Of a DNA stretch of 40,843 nt, positions 25,035 through 33,065 are shown piece by piece (the first letter of the stretch is position 1; every line of letters starts with the position of its first letter). The translations under genes were made by a program, and so were the position numbers. Source of the DNA: Bacteroidales bacterium (lineage in GTDB: Bacteria; Bacteroidota; Bacteroidia; Bacteroidales; UBA932); contig JAGCYZ010000103.1 in assembly GCA_017960545.1 (NCBI GenBank), positions 1 to 40,843 on the forward strand, given 5' to 3'. Under the pieces are notes generated by a model. It did no database searches and was not told the origin of the DNA. It worked only from the letters and a program-made list of their open reading frames with translations.

Positions 25035-25583
25035 ATGGCTATGGATAAAATTTCTTTGCACGGTAAAAAATTCGTTCCCTACATCAAATATGAAGAGATA
25101 ATGTCCTTCATAGACCAGGTGGCGGACAAACTTAATGAAGATTACGGCAATGACTCTGACATCCCAATCCTTCTCTGCACCCTTAACGGTGCAATGATGT
25201 TTACATCGGAGATAATGAAGCGCCTCAACTTTGACTGTGAACTGATGTCAGTGAAGATCCGCTCATACAGCGGAGCCCATACCACCGGCGTTATCCAGGA
25301 GACCATGGGCCTTACAGGCGATGTGAAAGGCCGTCGCATAATCATTATGGAAGATATTGTGGACACAGGAACCACAATGGCCTACCTTACAGACCTCCTG
25401 AGGGAGAAAGAGGCAAGGGACGTCAAGATCTGCACTATGCTCTTCAAGCCTTCACAGTACAAGAAAGACCTGAAGATAGACTATGTTGGCAGAGTGGTGG
25501 AGAACAAGTTCATCCTTGGCTTCGGCCTTGACTATGACGACCTTGGCCGCCAGTACAAAGACATTTACGTTTTGGACGAATAA
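25035..25583 (+). CDS. hpt: Hypoxanthine phosphoribosyltransferase
   Basis: Purine-salvage enzyme of 182 residues converting hypoxanthine or guanine with PRPP to IMP or GMP. I use the ATG at 25035 (MAMDKISLHGKKF), with another ATG two codons later as an alternative. The PRPP loop is IIMEDIVDTGTTMAYL, and KIRSYSGAHTTG and the later FILGFGLDYDDLGRQYKDIYV are typical of the family. adk begins one base after the stop; hpt-adk is a known Bacteroides arrangement. Confidence 0.95.
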   Translation: MAMDKISLHGKKFVPYIKYEEIMSFIDQVADKLNEDYGNDSDIPILLCTLNGAMMFTSEIMKRLNFDCELMSVKIRSYSGAHTTGVIQETMGLTGDVKGRRIIIMEDIVDTGTTMAYLTDLLREKEARDVKICTMLFKPSQYKKDLKIDYVGRVVENKFILGFGLDYDDLGRQYKDIYVLDE

Positions 25584-25584
25584 T

Positions 25585-26163
25585 ATGAAATACTACATTC
25601 TGTTCGGCCCTCCGGGAGCCGGAAAAGGCACTCATTCAGGCGCAATCTCGGAAAAATACAATCTCAAGCACATCTCTACCGGAGAACTCCTCCGTGCGGA
25701 GATCGCCGCCGGCACTGAGCTTGGCCAGAAGGCCAAAAGCCTCATAGCCGCCGGCTCACTTGTCCCCGACGAGGTGGTCGAGGGTATGATCGAGAACGTC
25801 TTCAATACGGTCAAGGACTATGACGGATTCCTTCTGGACGGCTTCCCCCGCACCCTCGCCCAGGCAGAAGCCCTTGACTCCATCCTTGCAAAAAGGGAGG
25901 AGTGCGTGACCGCCGTGGTCTCCATTATGATTCCTGACGAACTCATTTACAAGCGTATAGCCAACCGGGCCGCAATAGAAGGCCGTGCGGATGACGCGGA
26001 CCAGAGCGTGATCAAGCACCGCATCGATACGTACCACTCACAGACAGAGCCCCTTATCGCATATTACAAGGAGCAGGGCAAGTACTTTGAGGTTGAGGTT
26101 ACGGCTCCTACCATAGAGGAGAACCGCGAAAGGGTTCTCGCCCTTATGGAAACCATAGAATAA
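25585..26163 (+). CDS. adk: Adenylate kinase, short-lid form
   Basis: Interconverts ATP, ADP and AMP; 192 residues. The ATG at 25585 opens onto YYILFGPPGAGKGTHS, the phosphate loop. KHISTGELLR and LLDGFPRT bind AMP. The lid segment reads IANRAAIEGRADDADQ, far shorter than the 27-residue zinc-type lid, so this is a short-form enzyme. Follows hpt by one base. The usual Bacteroides partner obgE does not follow; the convergent luxS gene ends 3 bases away instead. Confidence 0.96.
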   Translation: MKYYILFGPPGAGKGTHSGAISEKYNLKHISTGELLRAEIAAGTELGQKAKSLIAAGSLVPDEVVEGMIENVFNTVKDYDGFLLDGFPRTLAQAEALDSILAKREECVTAVVSIMIPDELIYKRIANRAAIEGRADDADQSVIKHRIDTYHSQTEPLIAYYKEQGKYFEVEVTAPTIEENRERVLALMETIE

Positions 26164-26166
26164 TCC

Positions 26167-26652
26167 CTATTGGGGATATGTCAGATTGGCCGGGGTGATG
26201 CAGTCAAGCACCTCGGCCAAATATTTTTTGGCTTCGGCCCTGGCTCCCTCCAGGCTGTGGAGGGTCCAGCATCCGCAGTCCTTTGGCGCGGCACCCGGCA
26301 CGGGAGAGTCCGCCGGATACTCCGCTATGAAACGGAATGTCTTGCGCATAAGCTCCACAATGTCAGAACTTTGCAGGTCTCCTTTCATAAGCAGGTAAGA
26401 CCCTGTGAGGCATCCCATAGGACCCCAGTAAACAATCTTGTCCGCCCATTCCGGATCGTTCCTGAGGTAGGTTGCGGCCAGATGCTCTATGGTGTGCATA
26501 GCCTCCTGGGACATCACCGGCTCGCGGTTGGGTTCCTTCATCCTGATGTCGAAAGTGGTGACGGTATCACCGCCCACTTCGTCCTTGCGGGAAACGTAAA
26601 TGCCGCGCAGCAGGCGGTTGTGGTCTATGGTGAAACTTGGGATCGTTTTCAT
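26167..26652 (-). CDS. luxS: S-ribosylhomocysteine lyase (AI-2 synthase)
   Basis: Splits S-ribosylhomocysteine into homocysteine and DPD, the precursor of the AI-2 signal; 161 residues. The metal site HTIEH (His53, His57) and the Cys125 of DCGCW are present, with the catalytic Cys80 in GPMGCLTG. It overlaps the mtnN gene upstream by 4 bases, so the two consecutive enzymes of the methyl cycle are made together. Confidence 0.97.
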   Translation of the reverse strand: MKTIPSFTIDHNRLLRGIYVSRKDEVGGDTVTTFDIRMKEPNREPVMSQEAMHTIEHLAATYLRNDPEWADKIVYWGPMGCLTGSYLLMKGDLQSSDIVELMRKTFRFIAEYPADSPVPGAAPKDCGCWTLHSLEGARAEAKKYLAEVLDCITPANLTYPQ

Positions 26653-27284
26653 AACAGTGAATCGGTAAACTGTCTAAGAAGGTCAAATGAACGGCCGGCG
26701 GCCTCGTCCCAGAAATTGAGGTAATCGTCCACCCTGTCGTCCTTGTCGTTGGTGTCGCTGATTATCCTGAAGGAGATGAACGGGATGTCATAAATCCTGC
26801 AGACCTGCGCTATGGCGGCGGATTCCATATCTACGGCCAGGGCGTCAGGAAAACGCTGAAGAATGGAGTCTGACTGCTCCCTTTTCCAGCAGAACATATC
26901 CCCGGAGCATATAAGGCCTCCATATATGCTGCTGCCGGATTCCGGCTTCAGGCTCATTGCCGCCCTGTATAGCGAAGCGTTGGCGTCAAAGAACAGGGGA
27001 AGCCCGTCTATCTGTCCCAGGACACAGTCCGGACCGCAGTCCACGTCGTGGTAGCAGGTCCTCTCCGAAACCACCACGTCCATTGGTTTCAGTCCCGTTG
27101 CGAGTCCGCCCGCGCAGCCCGTGCTGATCAGGCAGTCCGGCTTCTCCTCAATGATCAGCCTTGTAGCTGCGGAGGCAGCGTTCACCTTGCCTACTCCGGA
27201 TTTAATGCATATCATCTGGCTGTCCCGGAGCCCGGAAACCATTTCCAGCTCCTTGTCCATCGCCACCATTATCCCTATTTTCAT
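26649..27284 (-). CDS. mtnN: 5'-methylthioadenosine/S-adenosylhomocysteine nucleosidase
   Basis: Removes adenine from S-adenosylhomocysteine and methylthioadenosine, giving the substrate for LuxS; 211 residues. Family landmarks are IGIMVAMDKELE at the N-terminus, STGCAGGL, the substrate-binding VDMESAAIAQV and the catalytic Asp in FRIISDTND. First of the coupled pair mtnN-luxS. The gene for the VanX-like fusion ends 14 bases upstream in the same direction, so readthrough is possible. Confidence 0.95.
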   Translation of the reverse strand: MKIGIMVAMDKELEMVSGLRDSQMICIKSGVGKVNAASAATRLIIEEKPDCLISTGCAGGLATGLKPMDVVVSERTCYHDVDCGPDCVLGQIDGLPLFFDANASLYRAAMSLKPESGSSIYGGLICSGDMFCWKREQSDSILQRFPDALAVDMESAAIAQVCRIYDIPFISFRIISDTNDKDDRVDDYLNFWDEAAGRSFDLLRQFTDSLL

Positions 27285-27298
27285 ATCAGTTCAGTTAA

Positions 27299-29140
27299 TT
27301 AGAAATTAAGTAATTTGAATTTCTTGTTCCTGTCAAATTTAGAATACTTCTGGAAATGCCACCACTCTGTCTTGAGAGGTTCAAACCCCACCTCCGTCAT
27401 AATGCTGCGGAGGAGTTCCCTGTTGGCTTTCTGTTCAGCAGTCAGCGTTCCCTGAGTTACCAGTTCGTCTTCTTTGTCTATATGGGACTCCGGCCCGAAA
27501 CTGTCGAATCCGGTTCCCATATCCAGAGGGATGCCGTCAATGTCTTCAATGGTAACATCCACTGCCAGGCCGTAATTATGCCAGCCGTGTTTGCTGGGGT
27601 TTGAAACATAAAACTCCGGATTGGGATATTTGTCTTTCACCAAGTTGAACATATGTGCCTGTACGCTGTTGGGTCTTGCGGCGTCATAGACCAGCAGCCG
27701 CATCCCTTGATGCCTTGCGGACAGATTATCCTGTGCTTGGGAAAGCATTACGGCCAGTTCCGGGACAAGATACGCCTTTTCCATACCTCCATATAGGTCT
27801 TCACCAGCGAAATTGTCAGCAGTGCTGTACACAAGTTTGACATCAATGTCCTTGTTTACGCTCTGTATGTCAACCAGATTATGATCTACCATACTCTGCT
27901 CAATCCTTGAAAGGCTCTTGCGGAAATTCCAGGAGAAAGAGACGCCTGAACGGGGCAGGATAAGTCCCTGGGCGTTCAAGGTGAAGTGATTGCCGTCAGC
28001 AATTACCTTTCCGTCCCAACTGTCCTTGCCGTCCTTGATGTATGTAAGGAACGGCATGAAACTTACTTTATCGTGCCTGTAACCCGGAATGTCTTCGAAA
28101 GTTAGTGTAAACCTTGAGGATATTGTAGGCCTGGGATAGATCAGATAGAAATTGTTCATTTTATCCGGAACCGGATAGTCTATCTCCAGATACATGCTTG
28201 AGCGGACATAGCCCTCCTTCTCATAATAACGGCCTTTGTCGTTTGAGGATTTGTCAGGAAAAACGAAATCGTCCTTATATGAAGGGACGCGGATCTCTAT
28301 TCCGTAATAATCGTTTGCTTCATCCGCTTCCGTCTTAATTTTCTTTTTGGGCTCTACAATGATATTCTCTCTCAACACCTTGTTCTCATTCCCGCTCTTG
28401 TCAAAGAATGACAGCTTGAATTTCAATGCATCAAGAATTTCATCGTATCTGTTCTCCGAGCAGAGGGCTTTAAGGGTTTCATTGAAATCTTCGTCTTCAA
28501 TCTCTTCACGGAAAGCATAACTCTTGTCATTGAGGATTCTGTCAAGATCCCTGTTTATGCTTTTGTCCTTTTTATGCTTTTTAAGTACAAAGAATGCCTT
28601 GAAGGAGACGTCTTTTGGCGCTATATAGACATAAGTGGCTTTATATTGCTGCCTGATATGGAATTTTCCGTCTTCATTGTTCCCGCGTAGCGTTACCTGA
28701 TAATTCTCATCCCTTCTGAGGTCACTGTAAGAACTGTCGATGAAAGACAGATAATGGTCTGACAGATAATCATTGCCGGTATATGCCTTGATTGTGTTTT
28801 TCAGGATCTTGTGCAGTTCCTCTTTTTTGTAAATGTCATATATCTCCGGCATCTCATCGGCAGGGCATTCCTCAGGGATAAGGGCTGCGCGGATCATTCT
28901 GGAGTACTTCTTCTCGTTATCCTTCTTTGTGATAAGCTCTATTACGCCCGTGACGGCCAGCGCTGCTATGGACGCATCAAACAGGCTGGAAAAAGCGAGA
29001 TTCAACCATTCCGGTTCTTGTATCTTGTAGTGTAAGATAATTGAGACTAATGCCAGGATGCCCAGAAACAGGTAGATGATGGCTGTGTTCTTGTTTTCTA
29101 TTCTTTTCTCAATTTTCTTTTCGTCTGACCGGGTATTCAT
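27299..29140 (-). CDS. Membrane-anchored VanX-like (M15) dipeptidase with large unknown middle domain
   Basis: Protein of 613 residues joining three parts. Residues about 20-40 and 53-70 are membrane helices with basic residues before the first and after the second, so both termini should be cytoplasmic. Residues about 75-410 are charged, Lys/Asp/Glu-rich and match nothing I recognise. Residues about 420-600 resemble a D-Ala-D-Ala dipeptidase of VanX type: YDAARP (VanX Arg position), His521-x6-Asp528 in GWHNYGLAVDV, and Glu592-x2-His595 in EWWHF, i.e. the complete zinc and catalytic set. VanX itself is cytoplasmic, in line with the predicted topology. Base composition is lower in G+C than the neighbours (24 of 60 in 28321-28380 against 38 of 60 in 26281-26340), hinting at transfer. 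Substrate and role unknown. Confidence 0.82.
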   Translation of the reverse strand: MNTRSDEKKIEKRIENKNTAIIYLFLGILALVSIILHYKIQEPEWLNLAFSSLFDASIAALAVTGVIELITKKDNEKKYSRMIRAALIPEECPADEMPEIYDIYKKEELHKILKNTIKAYTGNDYLSDHYLSFIDSSYSDLRRDENYQVTLRGNNEDGKFHIRQQYKATYVYIAPKDVSFKAFFVLKKHKKDKSINRDLDRILNDKSYAFREEIEDEDFNETLKALCSENRYDEILDALKFKLSFFDKSGNENKVLRENIIVEPKKKIKTEADEANDYYGIEIRVPSYKDDFVFPDKSSNDKGRYYEKEGYVRSSMYLEIDYPVPDKMNNFYLIYPRPTISSRFTLTFEDIPGYRHDKVSFMPFLTYIKDGKDSWDGKVIADGNHFTLNAQGLILPRSGVSFSWNFRKSLSRIEQSMVDHNLVDIQSVNKDIDVKLVYSTADNFAGEDLYGGMEKAYLVPELAVMLSQAQDNLSARHQGMRLLVYDAARPNSVQAHMFNLVKDKYPNPEFYVSNPSKHGWHNYGLAVDVTIEDIDGIPLDMGTGFDSFGPESHIDKEDELVTQGTLTAEQKANRELLRSIMTEVGFEPLKTEWWHFQKYSKFDRNKKFKLLNF

Positions 29141-29179
29141 ATGAGCAGCATTTATTGCGTGAAAATAAGAATAATTTCA

Positions 29180-29187
29180 TAACTTTA
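29180..29187 (+). promoter_or_regulatory. -7-like element (TAACTTTA) for the WYL regulator
   Basis: TAACTTTA differs from TAnnTTTG at the last base and lies 24 bases before the ATG at 29212. A TTG about 22 bases upstream could be the -33 element. Confidence 0.4.
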
Positions 29188-29190
29188 AAA

Positions 29191-29200
29191 GTCAATTGAC
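29191..29200. promoter_or_regulatory. Candidate operator palindrome GTCAATTGAC
   Basis: A perfect 10-base palindrome sits between the -7-like element and the start of the WYL regulator, within the 71-base gap shared with the divergent VanX-like gene. Its position fits self-repression by the regulator, possibly also control of the divergent gene. This is inference from position and symmetry. Confidence 0.4.
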
Positions 29201-29211
29201 GTGCAAAAGAT

Positions 29212-30120
29212 ATGGACCAGCCCAAAATAGAACGCCTGCTGAGGCTTATGAAAATGATGTCAGGTAGTGTCAATTATTCCATTGACGAACTTTCTGACAA
29301 ACTGGATATGTCTCCCAGGACCATTTACCGTTATATAGACACCTTCAAGAACGCGGGTTTTGCCGTTACCAAGATGTACGGCAACATCTACCGGCTTGGC
29401 AAGATGCCAAAAAACGCCCCTGACCTGGATAAGCTTATCTATTTCTCGGAGGAAGAGGCTATGCTGGTGAACGGACTGATTGACAGCCTGAGCCCTTCCA
29501 ACAGCCTCAAGGCCAATTTGAAAGATAAGCTGTCCGTTATCTACAACAGCACTTCCATTGCCGATTATATAACGGGAAAGAGCAACGCCGCCCATATCGA
29601 GGCCCTTGGAGAGGCTATGAGGGACGGCCTTCAGGTCCTCCTGCACAACTATCAGTCCGGACACTCAGGGACGATCCGCGACAGGCTGGTGGAACCTTTC
29701 GCCTTCACCTCCGATTATGTGGACCTCTGGGCCTATGACACGGAGGACGGCCGCAACAAGATCTTCAAGATCTCCAGGGTGGAGGAGGTGACTGTGCTGG
29801 ATACTCCCTGGGCGCATCCGCAGGATCACCAGCGCCAGGGACAGGACGTTTTCTATATGAGCGGGACAAGCGGCGAGCGTATCCGCTTGCAGCTGTCGGT
29901 GCGCGCAAAGAACCTCCTCTTTGAGGAGTTCCCGCTTGCGCGCAAGGACTGCCGCCGCGACGGCTCCGCCTGGATCCTGGATACTACGGTATATGGCTTC
30001 GCCGGCGCCTGCCGCTTTGTGGTAGGTCTGGCGGAAGAGGTCCGGATCCTTGAGTCAGAGCCTTTCAAGGCTTATGTGTCGGACTATGTCAAGAACTATC
30101 TCACTAAATTGATACAATAA
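29212..30120 (+). CDS. WYL-domain transcriptional regulator
   Basis: Cytoplasmic regulator of 302 residues. Residues about 1-60 form a winged helix-turn-helix of DeoR/HTH_11 type (YSIDELSDKLDMSPRTIYRYIDTF). Residues about 125-295 form the WYL ligand-sensing region (VEPFAFTSDYVDLWAYDTED, then KIFKISRVEEV) with a C-terminal WCX-like extension. Such proteins often repress genes and respond to nucleic-acid-derived or other ligands; some control phage defence, others metabolism. Here the secreted GH39 gene begins one base after the stop, and the VanX-like fusion lies divergently 71 bases away, so either could be its target. Confidence 0.85.
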   Translation: MDQPKIERLLRLMKMMSGSVNYSIDELSDKLDMSPRTIYRYIDTFKNAGFAVTKMYGNIYRLGKMPKNAPDLDKLIYFSEEEAMLVNGLIDSLSPSNSLKANLKDKLSVIYNSTSIADYITGKSNAAHIEALGEAMRDGLQVLLHNYQSGHSGTIRDRLVEPFAFTSDYVDLWAYDTEDGRNKIFKISRVEEVTVLDTPWAHPQDHQRQGQDVFYMSGTSGERIRLQLSVRAKNLLFEEFPLARKDCRRDGSAWILDTTVYGFAGACRFVVGLAEEVRILESEPFKAYVSDYVKNYLTKLIQ

Positions 30121-30121
30121 T

Positions 30122-31813
30122 ATGAAGAAGCTTCTCCTTGCGGCGATATGCCTCTTTTGCCTGTGTTCCGGCGCCTACTCCCAGGTTGCCTCGGACCCCG
30201 GGGTCCTGTTCACGGTTGACGCCCGCGCCAGGATAGAACCTATGAAGCCCATCTGGGCGTGGGTGGGCTATGACGAGCCCAACTACACGTATATGAAAGA
30301 CGGCACCAAGCTCCTGTCGGAACTATCGGAACTGAGTCCCGTCCCGGTATATGTCCGTGCCCACAACCTGCTCACTTCCGGAGACGGCGTAGCCGCCCTC
30401 AAGTGGGGCTCCACCAACGCATACACGGAAGACAGCCAGGGAAATCCCGTCTATTCCTGGACAATCCTTGACAAAATCTTCGATACTTATATCCAGCGCG
30501 GTCTCAAGCCGTACGTTGAGATTGGTTTCATGCCCGAAGCCCTCTCAATCAAACCCGAGCCGTACAAGCATTCCTGGACTCCCGCCACCCAGTACAACAG
30601 CATCTATACCGGCTGGACCCAGCCCCCGAAGGATTACGCCAAGTGGGGCGACCTGGTATATAACTGGGTTCTCCACTGCATTGACCGCTACGGCGTGGAG
30701 GAGGTTGAACAATGGTACTGGGAAGTATGGAACGAGCCCGATATCGGCTACTGGAGCGGCACCCACGAGGAGTACTGCAAACTATACGACTATGCCGTGG
30801 ACGGAGTCCGCCGCGCCCTGCCAAGCGCCAAGGTGGGCGGTCCTGAGACCACGGACCCGTCCAACCAGCGGGCCGCGGACTATCTCCGCCGTTTCCTGGA
30901 GCACTGCCGGGACGGCGTGAACTATGCGACGGGGGAGAAGGGCGCCCCGCTGGACTTCATAGCCTTCCACGCCAAGGGCAGCCCCCAGGTGGTTGACGGT
31001 CACGTCAGGATGAATATCGGGCGTCAGCTCAGGAACATAGACAAGGGCTTCGAGGTTGTGGCGTCGTTCCCGGAGTTCAAGCATCTGCCAATAGTCATAG
31101 GCGAGTCCGATCCTGAGGGATGCGCCGCCTGCTCCGTGGAGTACCATCCGTCCAACGCATACCGCAACGGGACAATGTACTCCAGCTATTCCGCCAGCAC
31201 CTGGGCAAGGACCTATGAGCTGGCGCGCAAGCACGGCGTGAACATCCTTGGAGCGGTTGCCTGGGCCTTCGAGTTCGAGGACCAGATCTGGTTCGGAGGT
31301 TTCCGCGACCTGGCGACGAACGGAGTGGACAAGCCCGTGCTCAACGTGCTCAGGATGTATGGCCTTATGCAGGGAGGCTCCCTGGTGGAGGTCAAGTCCT
31401 CCAAGCCAGTCAGCGCGGATGACATCCTTGCGCAGAGCGTCAGGGCCGATGCCGATGTCAGCGCCGTGGCCAACGCCACTGACAACAGCGTTTCCATTAT
31501 GGTCTGGAACTATCACGACGACGACCTTCCCGCCCCGGCAACCCCGGTCACGGTCAATTTCCGCGGCATTGGGGCGAAGAGAGTGCTGGTGTCGCAGTAC
31601 CGCATCGACAATGAATACAGCAACTCATACGAAGCCTGGAAGGCGATGGGTTCCCCGCAGCATCCCACGCCGGAGCAGTACAGGGCGCTGGAGCAGAGCG
31701 GCCAGTTGCAGATGAACGCGTCCCCCGCGTTCCGCGACGTGAGCGACGGGCGCCTGGACCTGGATTTCACGCTCCCCAGGCAGGGAGTGGCGTTGATAAG
31801 GCTCAGTTGGTAA
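30122..31813 (+). CDS. Secreted GH39-family glycoside hydrolase (beta-xylosidase-like)
   Basis: Secreted enzyme of 563 residues; signal peptide 1-20 (LCSGAYSQ). The catalytic barrel (about 35-400) has the GH39 acid/base motif WYWEVWNEPDI with Glu205 and the nucleophile Glu328 in VIGESDPEG, plus FIAFHAKG between them. A C-terminal beta-sandwich (about 410-563) ends in VALIRLSW. Family members include beta-xylosidases and alpha-L-iduronidase; with arabinoxylan enzymes elsewhere in the window a xylosidase is the more likely reading, but the exact linkage cannot be told. It is one base downstream of the WYL regulator gene, so the two are co-transcribed. Confidence 0.85.
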   Translation: MKKLLLAAICLFCLCSGAYSQVASDPGVLFTVDARARIEPMKPIWAWVGYDEPNYTYMKDGTKLLSELSELSPVPVYVRAHNLLTSGDGVAALKWGSTNAYTEDSQGNPVYSWTILDKIFDTYIQRGLKPYVEIGFMPEALSIKPEPYKHSWTPATQYNSIYTGWTQPPKDYAKWGDLVYNWVLHCIDRYGVEEVEQWYWEVWNEPDIGYWSGTHEEYCKLYDYAVDGVRRALPSAKVGGPETTDPSNQRAADYLRRFLEHCRDGVNYATGEKGAPLDFIAFHAKGSPQVVDGHVRMNIGRQLRNIDKGFEVVASFPEFKHLPIVIGESDPEGCAACSVEYHPSNAYRNGTMYSSYSASTWARTYELARKHGVNILGAVAWAFEFEDQIWFGGFRDLATNGVDKPVLNVLRMYGLMQGGSLVEVKSSKPVSADDILAQSVRADADVSAVANATDNSVSIMVWNYHDDDLPAPATPVTVNFRGIGAKRVLVSQYRIDNEYSNSYEAWKAMGSPQHPTPEQYRALEQSGQLQMNASPAFRDVSDGRLDLDFTLPRQGVALIRLSW

Positions 31814-31822
31814 AGAATTTTG

Positions 31823-31830
31823 TATATTTG
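31823..31830 (+). promoter_or_regulatory. -7 element (TATATTTG) for asnA
   Basis: Exact TAnnTTTG match 23 bases before the asnA ATG in the 40-base gap after the GH39 gene. No clear TTTG at the -33 spacing. Confidence 0.55.
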
Positions 31831-31853
31831 TTCCCCGGATAAGTTATAGTGTT

Positions 31854-32864
31854 ATGTTGGTTTATTACCCTGAAGACTACAAAAACCTGCTGAGCAGCGT
31901 AGAGGACACTGAAAAGGCCATCAAGGCCGTGAAAGACATGTTCCAGGCCAACCTCAGCGCCCAGTTGGCGCTGCTGCGTGTCACGGCCCCTATGATAGTG
32001 CTTTCCGGCACCGGTCTCAATGACGACCTCAACGGCGTTGAAAGGCCCGTCTCTTTCCCCATCAGGGATATGGGCGAGAAGCACGCGGAAGTGGTCCACT
32101 CCCTTGCAAAATGGAAACGTTTCAAACTGGCGGAAATGGGGCTCACCCCGGGACGCGGCATATACACCGATATGAACGCCCTGCGCCCGGACGAGGAACT
32201 GGACAACATCCACTCCATATACGTGGACCAGTGGGACTGGGAGAGGGTGATCCGCAAGGAGGACCGCAACCTGGACTTCCTCAAGAAGATTGTCCGCCGC
32301 ATTTACGAGGCCATAAAGGTCACTGAAAACAAGATTTACGTAGAATTCCCCCAGATAGTGCCGGTCCTTCCGGAAGATATTTATTTCCTTACCGCAGAGG
32401 AACTGCTCCAGCGTTATCCGGACAAGACTCCAAAGGAGCGTGAAGACCTGATAACCAAAGAGTTCGGGGCAGTGTTCATCATTGGCATTGGCGGAAAGCT
32501 CTCTGACGGGACAATGCACGACGGTCGCGCCGCCGACTATGACGATTGGGACCTGAACGGGGACCTGTTGCTCTGGAATCCTGTCCTGGGTCACGCCTTT
32601 GAGGTTTCCAGTATGGGAATAAGGGTGAACGAGGACGCTCTCCGCAGGCAGCTGCGGGAACGCGGACAGGAGTACAAGGAATCTCTGATGTTCCACAGGA
32701 TGCTCCTTGAAGGGAAACTCCCGTACACCATAGGAGGAGGAATAGGGCAGTCCCGCCTTTGTATGTTCCTGCTGCGCAAGGCCCACATAGGGGAGATACA
32801 GGCAAGCATATGGCCTCCGGAGATGGTGGCCGGCTGCCGTGCCCACGGAATAGACATAGTCTGA
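31854..32864 (+). CDS. asnA: Aspartate--ammonia ligase
   Basis: Cytoplasmic enzyme of 336 residues making asparagine from aspartate, ammonia and ATP; related to class II aminoacyl-tRNA synthetases. Family features include VTAPMIVLSGTGLNDDLNGVERPVSFPI, HSLAKWKR, the DQWDWE segment, and the class II motif-3-like GGGIGQSRLCMFLLRKAHIGEIQ near the C-terminus. Start at 31854 matches the usual family beginning. A single-gene unit with its own -7 element and a strong hairpin terminator. Confidence 0.97.
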   Translation: MLVYYPEDYKNLLSSVEDTEKAIKAVKDMFQANLSAQLALLRVTAPMIVLSGTGLNDDLNGVERPVSFPIRDMGEKHAEVVHSLAKWKRFKLAEMGLTPGRGIYTDMNALRPDEELDNIHSIYVDQWDWERVIRKEDRNLDFLKKIVRRIYEAIKVTENKIYVEFPQIVPVLPEDIYFLTAEELLQRYPDKTPKEREDLITKEFGAVFIIGIGGKLSDGTMHDGRAADYDDWDLNGDLLLWNPVLGHAFEVSSMGIRVNEDALRRQLRERGQEYKESLMFHRMLLEGKLPYTIGGGIGQSRLCMFLLRKAHIGEIQASIWPPEMVAGCRAHGIDIV

Positions 32865-32870
32865 AAAGAA

Positions 32871-32895
32871 AAAGCCGCGGACTCCGCGGCTTTTT
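32871..32895. terminator. Bidirectional terminator between asnA and tRNA-Gly
   Basis: AAAGCCGCGG (32871-32880) pairs with CCGCGGCTTT (32884-32893) around a 3-base loop, with T residues following on the plus strand and a T-rich tract on the minus strand. It can stop asnA and the tRNA on the opposite strand. Confidence 0.92.
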
Positions 32896-32900
32896 GTGTG

Positions 32901-32974
32901 TGGAGCGGGATACGGGAGTCGGACCCGCCTCCTTGGCTTGGGAAGCCAATGCACTACCGATGTGCTAATCCCGC
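32901..32974 (-). tRNA. tRNA-Gly (anticodon CCC), CCA encoded
   Basis: On the minus strand a 74-base cloverleaf is complete: acceptor GCGGGAT/ATCCCGC with discriminator T and encoded CCA, D arm GCAC/GTGC, anticodon arm TTGGC-TTCCCAA-GCCAA giving anticodon CCC, and a T arm GCGGG/CCCGT. The T loop reads TCCGACT, with C where nearly all tRNAs have T55. It reads GGG glycine codons. Confidence 0.93.
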
Positions 32975-32982
32975 CTGTTTGC

Positions 32983-33014
32983 TTTGCAAAGATAACAATT
33001 ATTTCTTAAATTTG
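32983..33014 (+). promoter_or_regulatory. Promoter of secA (TTTG-N20-TAAATTTG)
   Basis: TTTG at 32983-32986 is followed after exactly 20 bases by TAAATTTG at 33007-33014: a full match to the Bacteroidetes promoter pattern. The secA ATG lies at 33066, leaving a leader of roughly 45 bases with no evident structure. Confidence 0.75.
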
Positions 33015-33065
33015 CGTGATTTGCGTTATGTTCGCGGATCAGCATTTTTTAAGGTATTAACTGAT

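Noticed and set aside
27299..30120. VanX-like fusion plus WYL regulator as a phage-defence system
   Set aside because: WYL genes do control some defence systems, but no nuclease, nucleotide-signal enzyme or other defence effector is seen and the regulator is coupled to a GH39; kept only as an open question.
32898..33065. N-terminal extension of SecA
   Set aside because: The frame crosses the tRNA gene and the secA promoter; SecA homology starts at 33066.
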